NCBI GenBank assembly: GCA_016926455.1
Contig: JAFGOO010000017.1
Span: forward strand, 1 to 10,768
DNA from: Methanosarcinaceae archaeon
GTDB lineage: Archaea > Halobacteriota > Methanosarcinia > Methanosarcinales > Methanosarcinaceae
Length of the DNA: 10,768 bases
Reading direction: 5' to 3'
Shown: piece by piece, positions 1-6,283 of the stretch
How positions within the stretch are numbered: the stretch's first letter is position 1
Layout: every line of letters begins with the position of its first letter
The notes under the pieces: model-generated
Seen by the model: the letters and a program-made list of their open reading frames with translations, nothing else
What the model was told of the DNA's origin: nothing
Database searches by the model: none
Program-made: the position numbers and the translations under genes

Positions 1-492
1 ATTGAGGAACTCAAGGATGTTGTGGTTGTTGCCGCAACCAACAGACCGGATATAGTTGATCCTGCACTACTGCGCCCTGGAAGATTCGACCGTCTGATTT
101 ATGTAAAGGTTCCGGATACAAAGAGCCGTCAGAAGATTTTTGAAATCCACCTTAAAGGTAAACCCCTTGCCAATGATATAGATCTTTTCGAACTTGCGAA
201 AATGACAGAAGGATATGTGGGTGCCGACATCGAATCAATATGTAGGGAGGCAGCAATGCTCGCTCTGCGTGAGATTATAAAGCCGGGCATGAGCAAAAAA
301 ACCATGACGAAAAAAGTAGACGAGATCAAAATAACCAGATCACACTTAAAGTCTGCAATATCGCGGGTCAAACCCACAACATCCAGAAACACACTGCAAC
401 TATACGAACAGAGTGCTGAGATGTTTACAAAATATGAGACTAATGACGAAGAAGTGCCGGAAAAAGATCAGGTAAAAAAAGAAACAAAATAA
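1..492 (+). CDS. CDC48/VAT-type AAA ATPase, C-terminal part (5' end outside window)
   Basis: The reading frame is open from base 1 and ends at TAA 490-492, giving 163 residues of the last AAA module. Seen: a sensor-1/second-region-of-homology block (AATNRPDIVDPALLRPGRFD) carrying the arginine-finger residues, then the alpha-helical lid with GYVGADIESICREAA. This is the D2 signature of the CDC48/p97/VAT family, homohexameric cytosolic unfoldases that extract or unfold proteins, often for the proteasome. The last ~40 residues are a charged, acidic/basic tail ending in KKETK. It lacks the hydrophobic-Tyr-X terminus that docks some ATPases onto the 20S proteasome. The Hsp20 gene follows on the same strand 49 bp downstream, which fits a proteostasis pair. 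The Walker motifs lie outside the window, so I cannot tell whether there are one or two AAA modules. Confidence 0.93.
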   Translation: MEELKDVVVVAATNRPDIVDPALLRPGRFDRLIYVKVPDTKSRQKIFEIHLKGKPLANDIDLFELAKMTEGYVGADIESICREAAMLALREIIKPGMSKKTMTKKVDEIKITRSHLKSAISRVKPTTSRNTLQLYEQSAEMFTKYETNDEEVPEKDQVKKETK

Positions 493-507
493 TGAGAATA
501 TAACAGA

Positions 508-516
508 TTATATAAA
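508..516 (+). promoter_or_regulatory. TATA-like box upstream of hsp20
   Basis: TTATATAAA matches the archaeal TATA consensus and lies in the short gap after the AAA ATPase stop. Its centre is about 30 bp from the hsp20 ATG at 542. Transcription would then start around 536-540, giving an almost leaderless mRNA that would miss most of the Shine-Dalgarno sequence at 530-537. Either hsp20 has its own heat-inducible promoter and a very short leader, or the box is chance in AT-rich DNA and hsp20 is read through from the ATPase gene. Confidence 0.45.
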
Positions 517-541
517 CTAAAAATTGATAGAGGTGATACTA

Positions 542-1063
542 ATGGCAGATAAAAGACGAAGAAAAAGTTTCTTTGACGATATCTTCGGTGCTGACTCTTT
601 TGAAGATATCGAAGATATGATTAATCACATAATCGAAAACATGGACATTGGTGAAATGCCAGGTCACCCTTTTGTATATGGGTTTTCCGTAAGCCACAAA
701 CCTGGTGAGGAGCCGTCAATCAGAGAATTTGGAAATATTCCTCCATACCAAGAAAGAGGACAGCTTCGACATAACATACACATTGACGAGAGAAAACCTC
801 TAATCGATGTCCTTGAAACAGAGGACAGTGTTCATGTGATCGCCGAGATGCCCGGCATTGAGAAAGAGGACATTCAGTTAGATGCAACCGATTCAACAGT
901 TGATCTGAGGGCATTCCGTGATGATCGAAAGTACTCGGAGCAAATAGAATTGCCAGTAAAGGTCAATCCCAGTAGCGCAGAAGCAACTTACAAAAATGGT
1001 GTTCTGGAGGTTATATTCAAGCGCATGGAACCGATGAAAAAAACAACTATCAATATTAAGTAG
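542..1063 (+). CDS. Small heat-shock protein, Hsp20/alpha-crystallin family
   Basis: 173 residues; ATP-independent holdase chaperone that binds unfolding proteins as large oligomers in the cytosol. The ATG at 542 is chosen because GAGGTGAT (530-537) sits 4 bases upstream; an in-frame TTG at 524 has no such site. Seen: a basic start (MADKRRRK), an N-terminal arm of ~85 residues rich in Phe, Asp and Glu, and an alpha-crystallin domain from about residue 86 to 160. The domain carries AEMPGIEKEDI (101-111), the LP strand in the middle and the signature ATYKNGVLEVIF. A C-terminal I-N-I motif at residues 170-172 fits the I-x-I anchor that locks dimers into oligomers. The dimerisation loop looks short, as in many archaeal class proteins. 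It follows the AAA ATPase gene and may be co-transcribed with it. Confidence 0.93.
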   Translation: MADKRRRKSFFDDIFGADSFEDIEDMINHIIENMDIGEMPGHPFVYGFSVSHKPGEEPSIREFGNIPPYQERGQLRHNIHIDERKPLIDVLETEDSVHVIAEMPGIEKEDIQLDATDSTVDLRAFRDDRKYSEQIELPVKVNPSSAEATYKNGVLEVIFKRMEPMKKTTINIK

Positions 1064-1074
1064 GCTAAATGTCT

Positions 1075-1091
1075 GGGCATCGATGCTGCCC
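1075..1091 (+). terminator. Small hairpin just after the hsp20 stop
   Basis: GGGCA (1075-1079) and TGCCC (1087-1091) can pair around a 7-base loop; the interior GCATCGATGC (1077-1086) is itself palindromic. It lies 12 bases after the hsp20 stop, where a transcript-end structure would be expected, but no T-run follows, so termination is unproven. The same bases are the first chromosomal flank beyond the right end of the TnpB relic, so they are also where its omega-RNA guide would be copied from. Confidence 0.3.
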
Positions 1092-1095
1092 TTAA

Positions 1096-1183
1096 GTGAA
1101 CTACCACCCTATAAATAGGGTGGACTCCTGCTTCATTCATTGACTTCACAAGTCCACAGGCTCATCCCTTCGTTCCGAATGTG
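1096..1183 (-). ncRNA. Putative omega-RNA scaffold / right end of an IS200/IS605-type TnpB element
   Basis: Directly downstream of the TnpB relic stop, the minus strand reads GCCTGTGGAC, then a small GACTT-gtg-AAGTC hairpin (plus-strand 1142-1154), then GAAGCAGGAG, a 9-bp-arm hairpin (CCACCCTAT/ATAGGGTGG, plus-strand 1104-1123) and GGTGGTAGTTCAC ending at 1096. GAAGCAGG followed by a strong hairpin and a TTCAC end is the layout I know from the right ends of IS605/IS1341 elements, where the tnpB 3' end and right end encode the guide RNA scaffold. No inactivating change is visible in this part, unlike in the protein. The guide would start at 1095 and read TTAAGGGCAGCATCGATG towards hsp20. Expression cannot be judged from sequence. 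Confidence 0.6.
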
Positions 1184-1345
1184 TCAAATACCAATTAAGT
1201 TCTGCTTATCTAAAGCAAACTTCTTGATATTAATAGCAGCATTGATATCCCTATCATGTTTTGTATTACAATCAGGACAATCCCATTCTTTATCTTCAAG
1301 TGTTAGGTCTTTATTGTGAAATCCTCACAAGTTACAGATTCTAGT
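1184..1345 (-). pseudogene. TnpB (IS200/IS605 OrfB-family RNA-guided nuclease) relic, C-terminal fragment
   Basis: The minus strand carries an open stretch from 1318 to the TGA at 1184-1186: 44 residues containing HNKDLTLEDKEWDCPDC and HDRDINAAINIKKFALDK. This is the typical TnpB C-terminus: the second half of the zinc ribbon (CPDC) and the RuvC-III Asp block (DRDINAA). Just upstream the frame breaks. TGT-GAG-GATTT stands where TGT-GGATTT (Cys-Gly-Phe) is expected, consistent with a small insertion that separates the first zinc-ribbon Cys from the rest. Beyond about 1345 the sequence loses recognisable homology, and RuvC-I and RuvC-II are absent. It is a truncated, frameshifted relic of an element that inserted between hsp20 and the methionine synthase gene. 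Confidence 0.85.
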
Positions 1346-1390
1346 CGATTGATAGACTTGTATTGTAGAATAGACGTAATTTATTTACCG

Positions 1391-1413
1391 TTTAAAAATG
1401 GTGGTCTCCTTAC
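1391..1413 (-). repeat. Second, broken copy of the TnpB-element hairpin arm
   Basis: The minus strand here reads TAAGGAGACCACC followed by ATTTTTAAAC, close to the GCAGGAGTCCACC arm of the right end at 1096-1135 and to the TTTAAAA-TGGTGGT arm of the palindrome at 2603-2638. The pairing right arm (GGTGGTAGTTCAC) is missing, so the hairpin is cut. It lies upstream of the TnpB relic, where a left end or an older, disrupted right end would be expected. Confidence 0.45.
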
Positions 1414-1430
1414 TCCAACGTGATAAACGA

Positions 1431-1438
1431 TTTTTTTT
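1431..1438 (+). other. T8 run in the hsp20-metE spacer
   Basis: Eight consecutive Ts lie between the IS relic and the methionine synthase promoter. Archaeal RNA polymerase can terminate at bare T-runs, so this could end plus-strand transcripts that read through from hsp20. There is no hairpin next to it, and it is about 370 bp from the hsp20 stop. Confidence 0.3.
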
Positions 1439-1475
1439 CTACATAGAGTCTAATGGTCTTCAAATGCCGCCAAAA

Positions 1476-1485
1476 CTATATGATA
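1476..1485 (+). promoter_or_regulatory. TATA-like box for the methionine synthase gene
   Basis: CTATATGATA is centred about 25 bp before the ATG at 1506. No Shine-Dalgarno sequence is visible before this ATG, and an in-frame TAA sits at 1500-1502. Together these fit a leaderless transcript starting at or very near the ATG. Confidence 0.5.
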
Positions 1486-1505
1486 TCCCAGCCAACAATT
1501 AATCC

Positions 1506-2540
1506 ATGACTGGGATAATCTTTGACGATATTGGCAGCTACCCACTACCGGACAGTGTGTCAAAAGAATGGGTTAATGATGCCTTTTCGAACCGGACAGA
1601 CGATGAAACGCTTTTTTCCGTGATAAATACCGCTTTTCAGCAAAAAATTGATGCAGGTGTACATGTCCCCACATACCCCCAGTTCCAAGACATGAACCAG
1701 CAATTCCTCTCTGTTATCAACAATTCTGAATGTACAGAAGAACCTTTCGAGGTCAGGGAAGATTGCGCACAAATACTGGAACTTCAGTCGATAGAGGCAG
1801 TGGCTTCAAAATACAGGAAGGAGCACGGCGAGAAACTTGATGTGCGTGTATGCGTCACAGGTCCCCTTGAACTGTATCTCAAGGAGTTTGGTGGTACGGA
1901 ATACACGGATATCCTCAACCTACTAGCCAAAAGTGTGGACAGATTTGTCAAAAACTCCATCAAGTCGGCAAAGAACTTCAATATCAAAACCGTTTCTATC
2001 GATGAGCCAAGCATCGGAATTAATCCGCAAGTGATGTTTAACGATTACGACCTTGTTACAGCTCTTACGGCTGCTTCAGAATCTGCAAGCAAATACGGGG
2101 CAGATGTTGAGATCCACCTGCATTCACCTCTATACTACCAACTCGCATGCGATACTCCCACAATCAATGTTATCGGTGTAGAATCCGCTGCAAATCCATC
2201 ATATATTGACCTTATTGACAGTAAAGTACTGGAAGACACAGATTCATTCATGCGGGTGGGTGTCGCGCGAACGGACATTTTCAATCTCACAGCTATGCTC
2301 AATGAAAAATACAATACCAACGTGTGGAAAGAGCCAAAACGTCTTCTAGAGATTGTTACAGAAATGGAAACTGCGAAAGTGGTAACAAAAAGGCTTTCTA
2401 AGATTTATCCAATCTTCGGGGAACGAATCAAGTATGCAGGACCTGACTGCGGACTTGGAGCATGGCCAAGTCAGGAGATTGCGGCGAAGCTACTAAACAA
2501 TGTAGCGCATGGGATTGCAGAATTTGAGAAAACTATTTAG
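1506..2540 (+). CDS. Folate-independent (core MetE-type) methionine synthase
   Basis: 344 residues, matching the short archaeal proteins that correspond to the C-terminal catalytic half of MetE. They transfer a methyl group to homocysteine; in methanogens the donor is thought to be a methyl-corrinoid rather than a methyl-folate. Seen: DDIGSYPLP near the start, IDEPSIGI in the middle, EIHLHSP (His204, His206), GVESA (Glu226) and GPDCGLGAW (Cys315). The last three blocks line up with the zinc-ligand regions of MetE. The usual H-x-C pair reads H-x-H-S here, so the zinc set may differ. The ATG at 1506 is forced by a stop just upstream; there is no ribosome binding site. The gene stands alone, convergent with hisG, and its upstream spacer was invaded by a TnpB element. 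The precise family (MesA, MesB, MesC or MesD) cannot be told by eye. Confidence 0.85.
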   Translation: MTGIIFDDIGSYPLPDSVSKEWVNDAFSNRTDDETLFSVINTAFQQKIDAGVHVPTYPQFQDMNQQFLSVINNSECTEEPFEVREDCAQILELQSIEAVASKYRKEHGEKLDVRVCVTGPLELYLKEFGGTEYTDILNLLAKSVDRFVKNSIKSAKNFNIKTVSIDEPSIGINPQVMFNDYDLVTALTAASESASKYGADVEIHLHSPLYYQLACDTPTINVIGVESAANPSYIDLIDSKVLEDTDSFMRVGVARTDIFNLTAMLNEKYNTNVWKEPKRLLEIVTEMETAKVVTKRLSKIYPIFGERIKYAGPDCGLGAWPSQEIAAKLLNNVAHGIAEFEKTI

Positions 2541-2602
2541 AATAAACCATAGTTTTGAAAATCCCAGCAATCCACCTCTCGGCAGAAAGCATCAGATTCT
2601 AC

Positions 2603-2638
2603 GTGAACTACCACCCTTTAAAATTGGTGGTAGTTCAC
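2603..2638. repeat. Perfect palindrome between convergent genes (terminator and/or solo IS end)
   Basis: GTGAACTACCACC (2603-2615) and GGTGGTAGTTCAC (2626-2638) are exact inverse complements around a 10-base loop. The stable 13-bp stem lies 62 bp after the methionine synthase stop and 17 bp after the hisG stop, so it could end transcripts from both sides. The same GTGAACTACCACCC string forms the outer end of the TnpB-element right end at 1096-1109, so the palindrome is likely derived from, or is a solo copy of, such an end. Confidence 0.75.
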
Positions 2639-2655
2639 TAAACTGAAATGAAAAG

Positions 2656-3528
2656 CTAATGCACGATCTTTGATATATCCATCTCAAGAATATCTTCTGC
2701 TCCTAGTTTCTTGAGTATCGGGATAAGAATATTCACTTCACTCTTGTTTACAACCGTCTCAACTGCACAATAGTCAGATTTGTAGAGCTGCGATACCGTG
2801 GGACGTTTCATGGAAGGCAACGCCTTAATCACTGCATCCAGTTTCCCGGCTGGTACGTTCATATCAAGAAGCACCTTGCCGCGTGCCTCAATCACCGCAA
2901 GCAGAAGTGTTTTGATCTCTTCAATCTCCTGTCTTTTGCTAGAGTCCTTCCAGCTCTGTTTGTTTGCAATGAGTTTGGACGAAGATTCCAGCATCACATC
3001 AACAATCTTAAGGCCATTTTTGCGAAGTGTAGAACCTGTTTCTGTTAAATCCACCACCACATCCATAAGGTCAGGCACTTTTGCCTCGGTAGCACCGTAG
3101 GAAAAATGGATATCAATCGGTATGTTGAGTCTGTCAAAGAAAGCCTTTGTGATGTTGGGATACTCGGTTGTCACCCTACTATTAGGTTTTATGTCACGTG
3201 CACTTTTAATATCACTATCCTGTGGAACCGCTATTACGATCTTAACCTTGCCGGCACCCTGTTTGCTGTAAGGTAGGTCAGCTACTTCCGCGACATCTGA
3301 GCTGGATTCAACCACCCAGTCTCGTCCTGATATTCCCAAATCAAAAAAACCTTCTTCAACATACTTTGGAATCTCCTGTGGGCGCAGAATCTTTATTTGG
3401 TCTATCCTTGGATCGCTTATACGGGGATTGTATTCTCGCTCTGTCTTTTTTATCTCAAGGTCTGCCTGCTTGAACAACAGAAGCGTCTGTTCTTCTAAAC
3501 TGCCTTTTGGAATCGCTATGTTAATCAT
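2656..3528 (-). CDS. hisG: ATP phosphoribosyltransferase, long form
   Basis: 290 residues. It catalyses the first, committed step of histidine synthesis, joining ATP and PRPP to phosphoribosyl-ATP in the cytosol. Seen: MINIAIPKGSLEEQTL at the start, GFFDLGISGRDWV, and the PRPP-binding stretch DLTETGSTLRKNGL around residues 160-175. A C-terminal domain of about 80 residues follows (LLDMNVPAGKLDAVIKALPS to the end), which is the histidine-binding ACT-like regulatory domain of the long form. Such enzymes work as feedback-inhibited hexamers without HisZ. Start: ATG 3528 is preferred because the family begins M-I-x-I-A-I-P-K-G; a GTG two codons upstream (3534) is possible. No other his gene is nearby, as is common in methanogens. 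It converges on the methionine synthase gene. Confidence 0.95.
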   Translation of the reverse strand: MINIAIPKGSLEEQTLLLFKQADLEIKKTEREYNPRISDPRIDQIKILRPQEIPKYVEEGFFDLGISGRDWVVESSSDVAEVADLPYSKQGAGKVKIVIAVPQDSDIKSARDIKPNSRVTTEYPNITKAFFDRLNIPIDIHFSYGATEAKVPDLMDVVVDLTETGSTLRKNGLKIVDVMLESSSKLIANKQSWKDSSKRQEIEEIKTLLLAVIEARGKVLLDMNVPAGKLDAVIKALPSMKRPTVSQLYKSDYCAVETVVNKSEVNILIPILKKLGAEDILEMDISKIVH

Positions 3529-3576
3529 TTTCACAACTCGTTTTGATATTTTGTATTAGTGGTTAAAGTCTTCATA

Positions 3577-3600
3577 CTCCCACGGATAAAGCCTGTGAGG
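3577..3600 (-). other. Possible right-end hairpin of the second TnpB relic
   Basis: The minus strand downstream of the second TnpB relic holds CTCAC...GTGGG arms (five pairs, one G-U) around an 11-base loop, followed by AGTATGAAGAC. A short hairpin with a GTGGGAG end is a common right-end pattern in IS1341-type elements. The match is by layout only and is weak. Confidence 0.3.
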
Positions 3601-3692
3601 TTCTATAGTTAGTGGCGTTTGCACGAAAGCTACTTTAGGATATCAGTGTTCTCTTCCATCAAATCACTTTCTTTGATGGATTGAGATGTGCT

Positions 3693-3856
3693 TTAACTCT
3701 TCATAATATTAAACGCTGCATTGAGATCTACATTCTCAACGTGTCCATAATGTGGGCACTTAAATTATTTGCCATTTCTATCTACTATAACATCTCACTT
3801 GCTACACATTTGACTTTTAGATGCTGGTTCGATATAGAAACAAGCCGTTTAGATTT
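3693..3856 (-). pseudogene. Second TnpB-family relic, C-terminal fragment with in-frame stops
   Basis: Reading the minus strand from 3830 to TAA 3693-3695 gives EPASKSQMCSK-stop-DVIVDRNGK-stop-FKCPHYGH, then VENVDLNAAFNIMKS. This is the zinc-ribbon and RuvC-III end of a TnpB/IS1341 transposon protein. The first stop (TGA) stands where the second Cys of MCSKC belongs, the second (TAA) where a Glu or similar codon is expected, and the third ribbon motif reads CPHY instead of CPHC. A KSKRLVS-like stretch at 3836-3856 is in another frame, showing a frameshift as well. Upstream residues are not recognisable. It differs in sequence from the relic at 1184-1345 and is more decayed, so it came from a separate insertion. 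It fills the otherwise empty hisG/GTPase-gene spacer. Confidence 0.85.
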
Positions 3857-3974
3857 TTATTCGATAAATCTTTGTAGCTGGTAGAAAGACAAACTGTTTA
3901 ACTATATTTGAATTATTTTGAATTTTTATTGTTTTAACGTATTCCTTTTAGGTGTTATGTTAAGATATTAAAAA

Positions 3975-5012
3975 TCATTCAGGAAAACCATATCCAACAA
4001 ATCTTTGTTTTTCATCCAGGCTAGCAAGGATGAACCTGTCGGATATACTATATGCAATCTCCTTTGAGCCAGAGAACCTTACAGTACATTCCTTACTCGG
4101 ATCTGCATGCTTTACATCTTCTCCATTTACTATAATGTTTTCAACACGCCCGGGGAAAGACTGAAGCCCTACAAAAATATGCAGCACATCTCCAACACTA
4201 AAACCTTTTGTGAATTTCGAAAGTATGCAGTTGAGTGTTATATCAACGTTTATAATCTCTTTTTCCGATACGATGAAACCCCTTTCAATCTCCTTTGACT
4301 GGATGTTCTTAAGGGCGAGTCCGACCCTTGAACCTGCAAGTGCATTTTTTGCGTCCACATCATGAAGCTGGATAGAGCGTATTTCAACCGGTTTGTTAAT
4401 AGGGTACACATTCATCTTATCCTTCGTATGTATCGTACCCTGGGATAGTACACCTAAAGCTACGCACCCTATACCTGTTACATTGAAGCACTGGTCAATT
4501 ATCACACGAGGTGGAAGATTATTTAATTCTACATTTTCTTCATCCACCCTTTCACCGATGGCAAATATCATTTCTTTAAGCTCTTCCATACCTTCAAATG
4601 AAGTGGTTGATATGGAAATATACTCCCATTTCTCAAGGGTAGTACCTGCGGTTATTTTTTTGATTTTGTTTTTTAGCTCATCGAGAGCATATGAATAAGA
4701 AGTATCCGATTTTGTCAGAACGATTAAGCCGTGTTTGTAATCCAAAATATCCAGAGCAACGATGCATTCTCCGGCATATACATCAAGACCTTTCGGAGAA
4801 ACGCATAGAATAGCCATGTCTGAGAGATTAAGAGCCGTCAGGAGTGGTTTTATTGATTTCGGATAGCCAAAAACATCAATAGCAGTGAGCACCTTGCCGC
4901 TTTTTGAAAACTCATACATTGTGATGTCAGATACGTTTCCCTTCTTTCCCAATTTTGAAGCTAAGCTGGTTCTACCGCTCTGTTCACTTCCAATAATCGC
5001 TACTGTCGTCAT
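3975..5012 (-). CDS. EF-Tu/SelB-like translational GTPase with degenerate P-loop
   Basis: 345 residues with the three-part layout of EF-Tu-class factors. The G domain is at about 1-165: G1 reads G8-S-E-Q-S-G-R14-T-S, G3 reads D46-V-F-G, G4 is TKSD (100-103) and G5 is SIS near 133. Beta-barrel domain 2 is at about 168-250 (VTGIGCVALGVLSQGTI, EIRSIQLHD, AGSRVGLALK). A domain-3-like barrel runs to the C-terminus. The P-loop Lys that contacts the phosphates is Arg14, and the PGH of the usual DxPGH, which holds the catalytic His, is replaced by FGY. GTP hydrolysis is therefore probably weak or altered. The nearest class is the SelB/EF-Tu group, but I do not claim selenocysteine delivery. ATG 5012 has GGAG 5 bases upstream. 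It lies 62 bp after the RNA ligase stop on the same strand, so co-transcription is likely. Confidence 0.8.
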   Translation of the reverse strand: MTTVAIIGSEQSGRTSLASKLGKKGNVSDITMYEFSKSGKVLTAIDVFGYPKSIKPLLTALNLSDMAILCVSPKGLDVYAGECIVALDILDYKHGLIVLTKSDTSYSYALDELKNKIKKITAGTTLEKWEYISISTTSFEGMEELKEMIFAIGERVDEENVELNNLPPRVIIDQCFNVTGIGCVALGVLSQGTIHTKDKMNVYPINKPVEIRSIQLHDVDAKNALAGSRVGLALKNIQSKEIERGFIVSEKEIINVDITLNCILSKFTKGFSVGDVLHIFVGLQSFPGRVENIIVNGEDVKHADPSKECTVRFSGSKEIAYSISDRFILASLDEKQRFVGYGFPE

Positions 5013-5074
5013 AAATACTCCATAGATATTCGGCTATTCAAATGCTCTTCCTACGATATATGTCTTTATGAGTA

Positions 5075-6238
5075 TTACCACAGTTCCCCTTTAAACATAG
5101 AATCTGTTTTGTCGTTAGTACTCTGGTTCAATTTCCTAATCTTTACCAAGTACTCGCCCTCCACCTGCTGTGGCGGTTCAAAAACTGCGTCCACACCCAG
5201 TTTTCTAAGATATTCTTCAAATCTGGATACCACGGCAATATCCCTAACACGTATCTGCACATCATCAGAAATGCGCATACCGTCCTTGATCTGCCTTATT
5301 GAATCAATCATAGGACGAAGTATGCTTTCTCCCAGTTGAAGACAGCGGTTTTGTAATTCGCTTTCGTTTTCGTCCCATTCGACCGACTGGAAACCCTCAC
5401 GAACAACTCTAGAGAAAAAATAATCGCGCCCGTAGTCATTGTAATATCTGAATGCATGCCTAAGGTCTGCACAGTTACTCTGGGAACACGTGTATTTTAT
5501 TGCTTGCAATACCATCTGCGGGTCTTTGATGACGACACCCTCATGCTTGATCTTTCCGAGTTCCCTTATGATTTCAGCAATCACATCTGCTGCTTGAGCT
5601 ATTGGGAACTCCCCGAAAAAGCGGACCTGAGTAAATCCATATTCGTCTGCGAGTTTTCTTCTCTCGTATATAGGATATGGTTTACCACTTCCCTTTTGCC
5701 TAATATCGAATACAAAGAATTCAAGCGATTGGATTCCATATATATCCTTGGGTACATATGGATTATCTGGACCAACCATTTCACCAAATAGGATTAGTTC
5801 AGGATGGTCAGTAAAAAAATCGAGGTTCAGGAGATGCTCTGCACGTTCGGTAGAATAGGGGCAAACAAGTCCGCTACGTGTTATTGCAGCAATCCTGCCA
5901 TCAATGTCAGCCACACGCACATTGTAGCCGTTCATCTTTTCTTCAACAACTATAGAACCTATTTTTGAAAAATGATTATTGATAGCTGGCCCAAGGAGCA
6001 TAGCCCTCTGTATCTTCGGAAAACCCCTGATCAATTCAAAAGAACCATCTTTCTGATATAAAACACTTCCATGTTCAATCTTTGAAACGTTTTTATCAAA
6101 GCGGAACACATGTTGATAATCATCCCAGTTCTGCAAAAGAATTCTTTTATTTAACAATCCCTGCACTTTGGACTGCGGCATCTTTAGATATCCTGCTGCA
6201 AGTTTAACATCCAGTTTAATCTCAGGTTCAACGTTCAT
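5075..6238 (-). CDS. ATP-dependent RNA ligase, archaeal Rnl3 (Pab1020/MthRnl) type
   Basis: 387 residues, the usual length of the archaeal family whose members circularise or join RNA in vitro through an enzyme-AMP intermediate. Nucleotidyltransferase motifs are all visible. Motif I is EEKMNGYNVR, with Lys101 as the adenylation site. Motif Ia is TRSG (Arg121), motif III is LFGEMVG (Glu153) with FFVFDI after it, motif IV is HEGVVIKD (232-239) and motif V is AIKYT (Lys248). An N-terminal part of ~70 residues precedes RGFPKIQRAM, which is typical of the family. The C-terminal ~130 residues form a helical and alpha/beta domain linked to dimerisation in solved members. The start ATG 6238 has no clear ribosome binding site. 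The gene lies downstream of four CBS genes, past a hairpin, and just before the GTPase gene. The biological substrate of the family is not settled. Confidence 0.92.
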   Translation of the reverse strand: MNVEPEIKLDVKLAAGYLKMPQSKVQGLLNKRILLQNWDDYQHVFRFDKNVSKIEHGSVLYQKDGSFELIRGFPKIQRAMLLGPAINNHFSKIGSIVVEEKMNGYNVRVADIDGRIAAITRSGLVCPYSTERAEHLLNLDFFTDHPELILFGEMVGPDNPYVPKDIYGIQSLEFFVFDIRQKGSGKPYPIYERRKLADEYGFTQVRFFGEFPIAQAADVIAEIIRELGKIKHEGVVIKDPQMVLQAIKYTCSQSNCADLRHAFRYYNDYGRDYFFSRVVREGFQSVEWDENESELQNRCLQLGESILRPMIDSIRQIKDGMRISDDVQIRVRDIAVVSRFEEYLRKLGVDAVFEPPQQVEGEYLVKIRKLNQSTNDKTDSMFKGELW

Positions 6239-6283
6239 GACTTGAATTATTATTATCTAGTTGCCGCTACTTATCTCACACAT

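Noticed and set aside
1096..2638. Repeated hairpins as a CRISPR array
   Set aside because: There are only three imperfect copies at irregular distances with no spacers of constant length; they fit transposon ends instead.
3681..3884. 67-codon plus-strand open frame
   Set aside because: It lies antisense to the second TnpB relic, whose minus-strand reading gives clear zinc-ribbon and RuvC-III motifs.
5456..5791. 111-codon plus-strand open frame
   Set aside because: It lies wholly inside the RNA ligase gene on the other strand, whose conserved motifs span the same bases.
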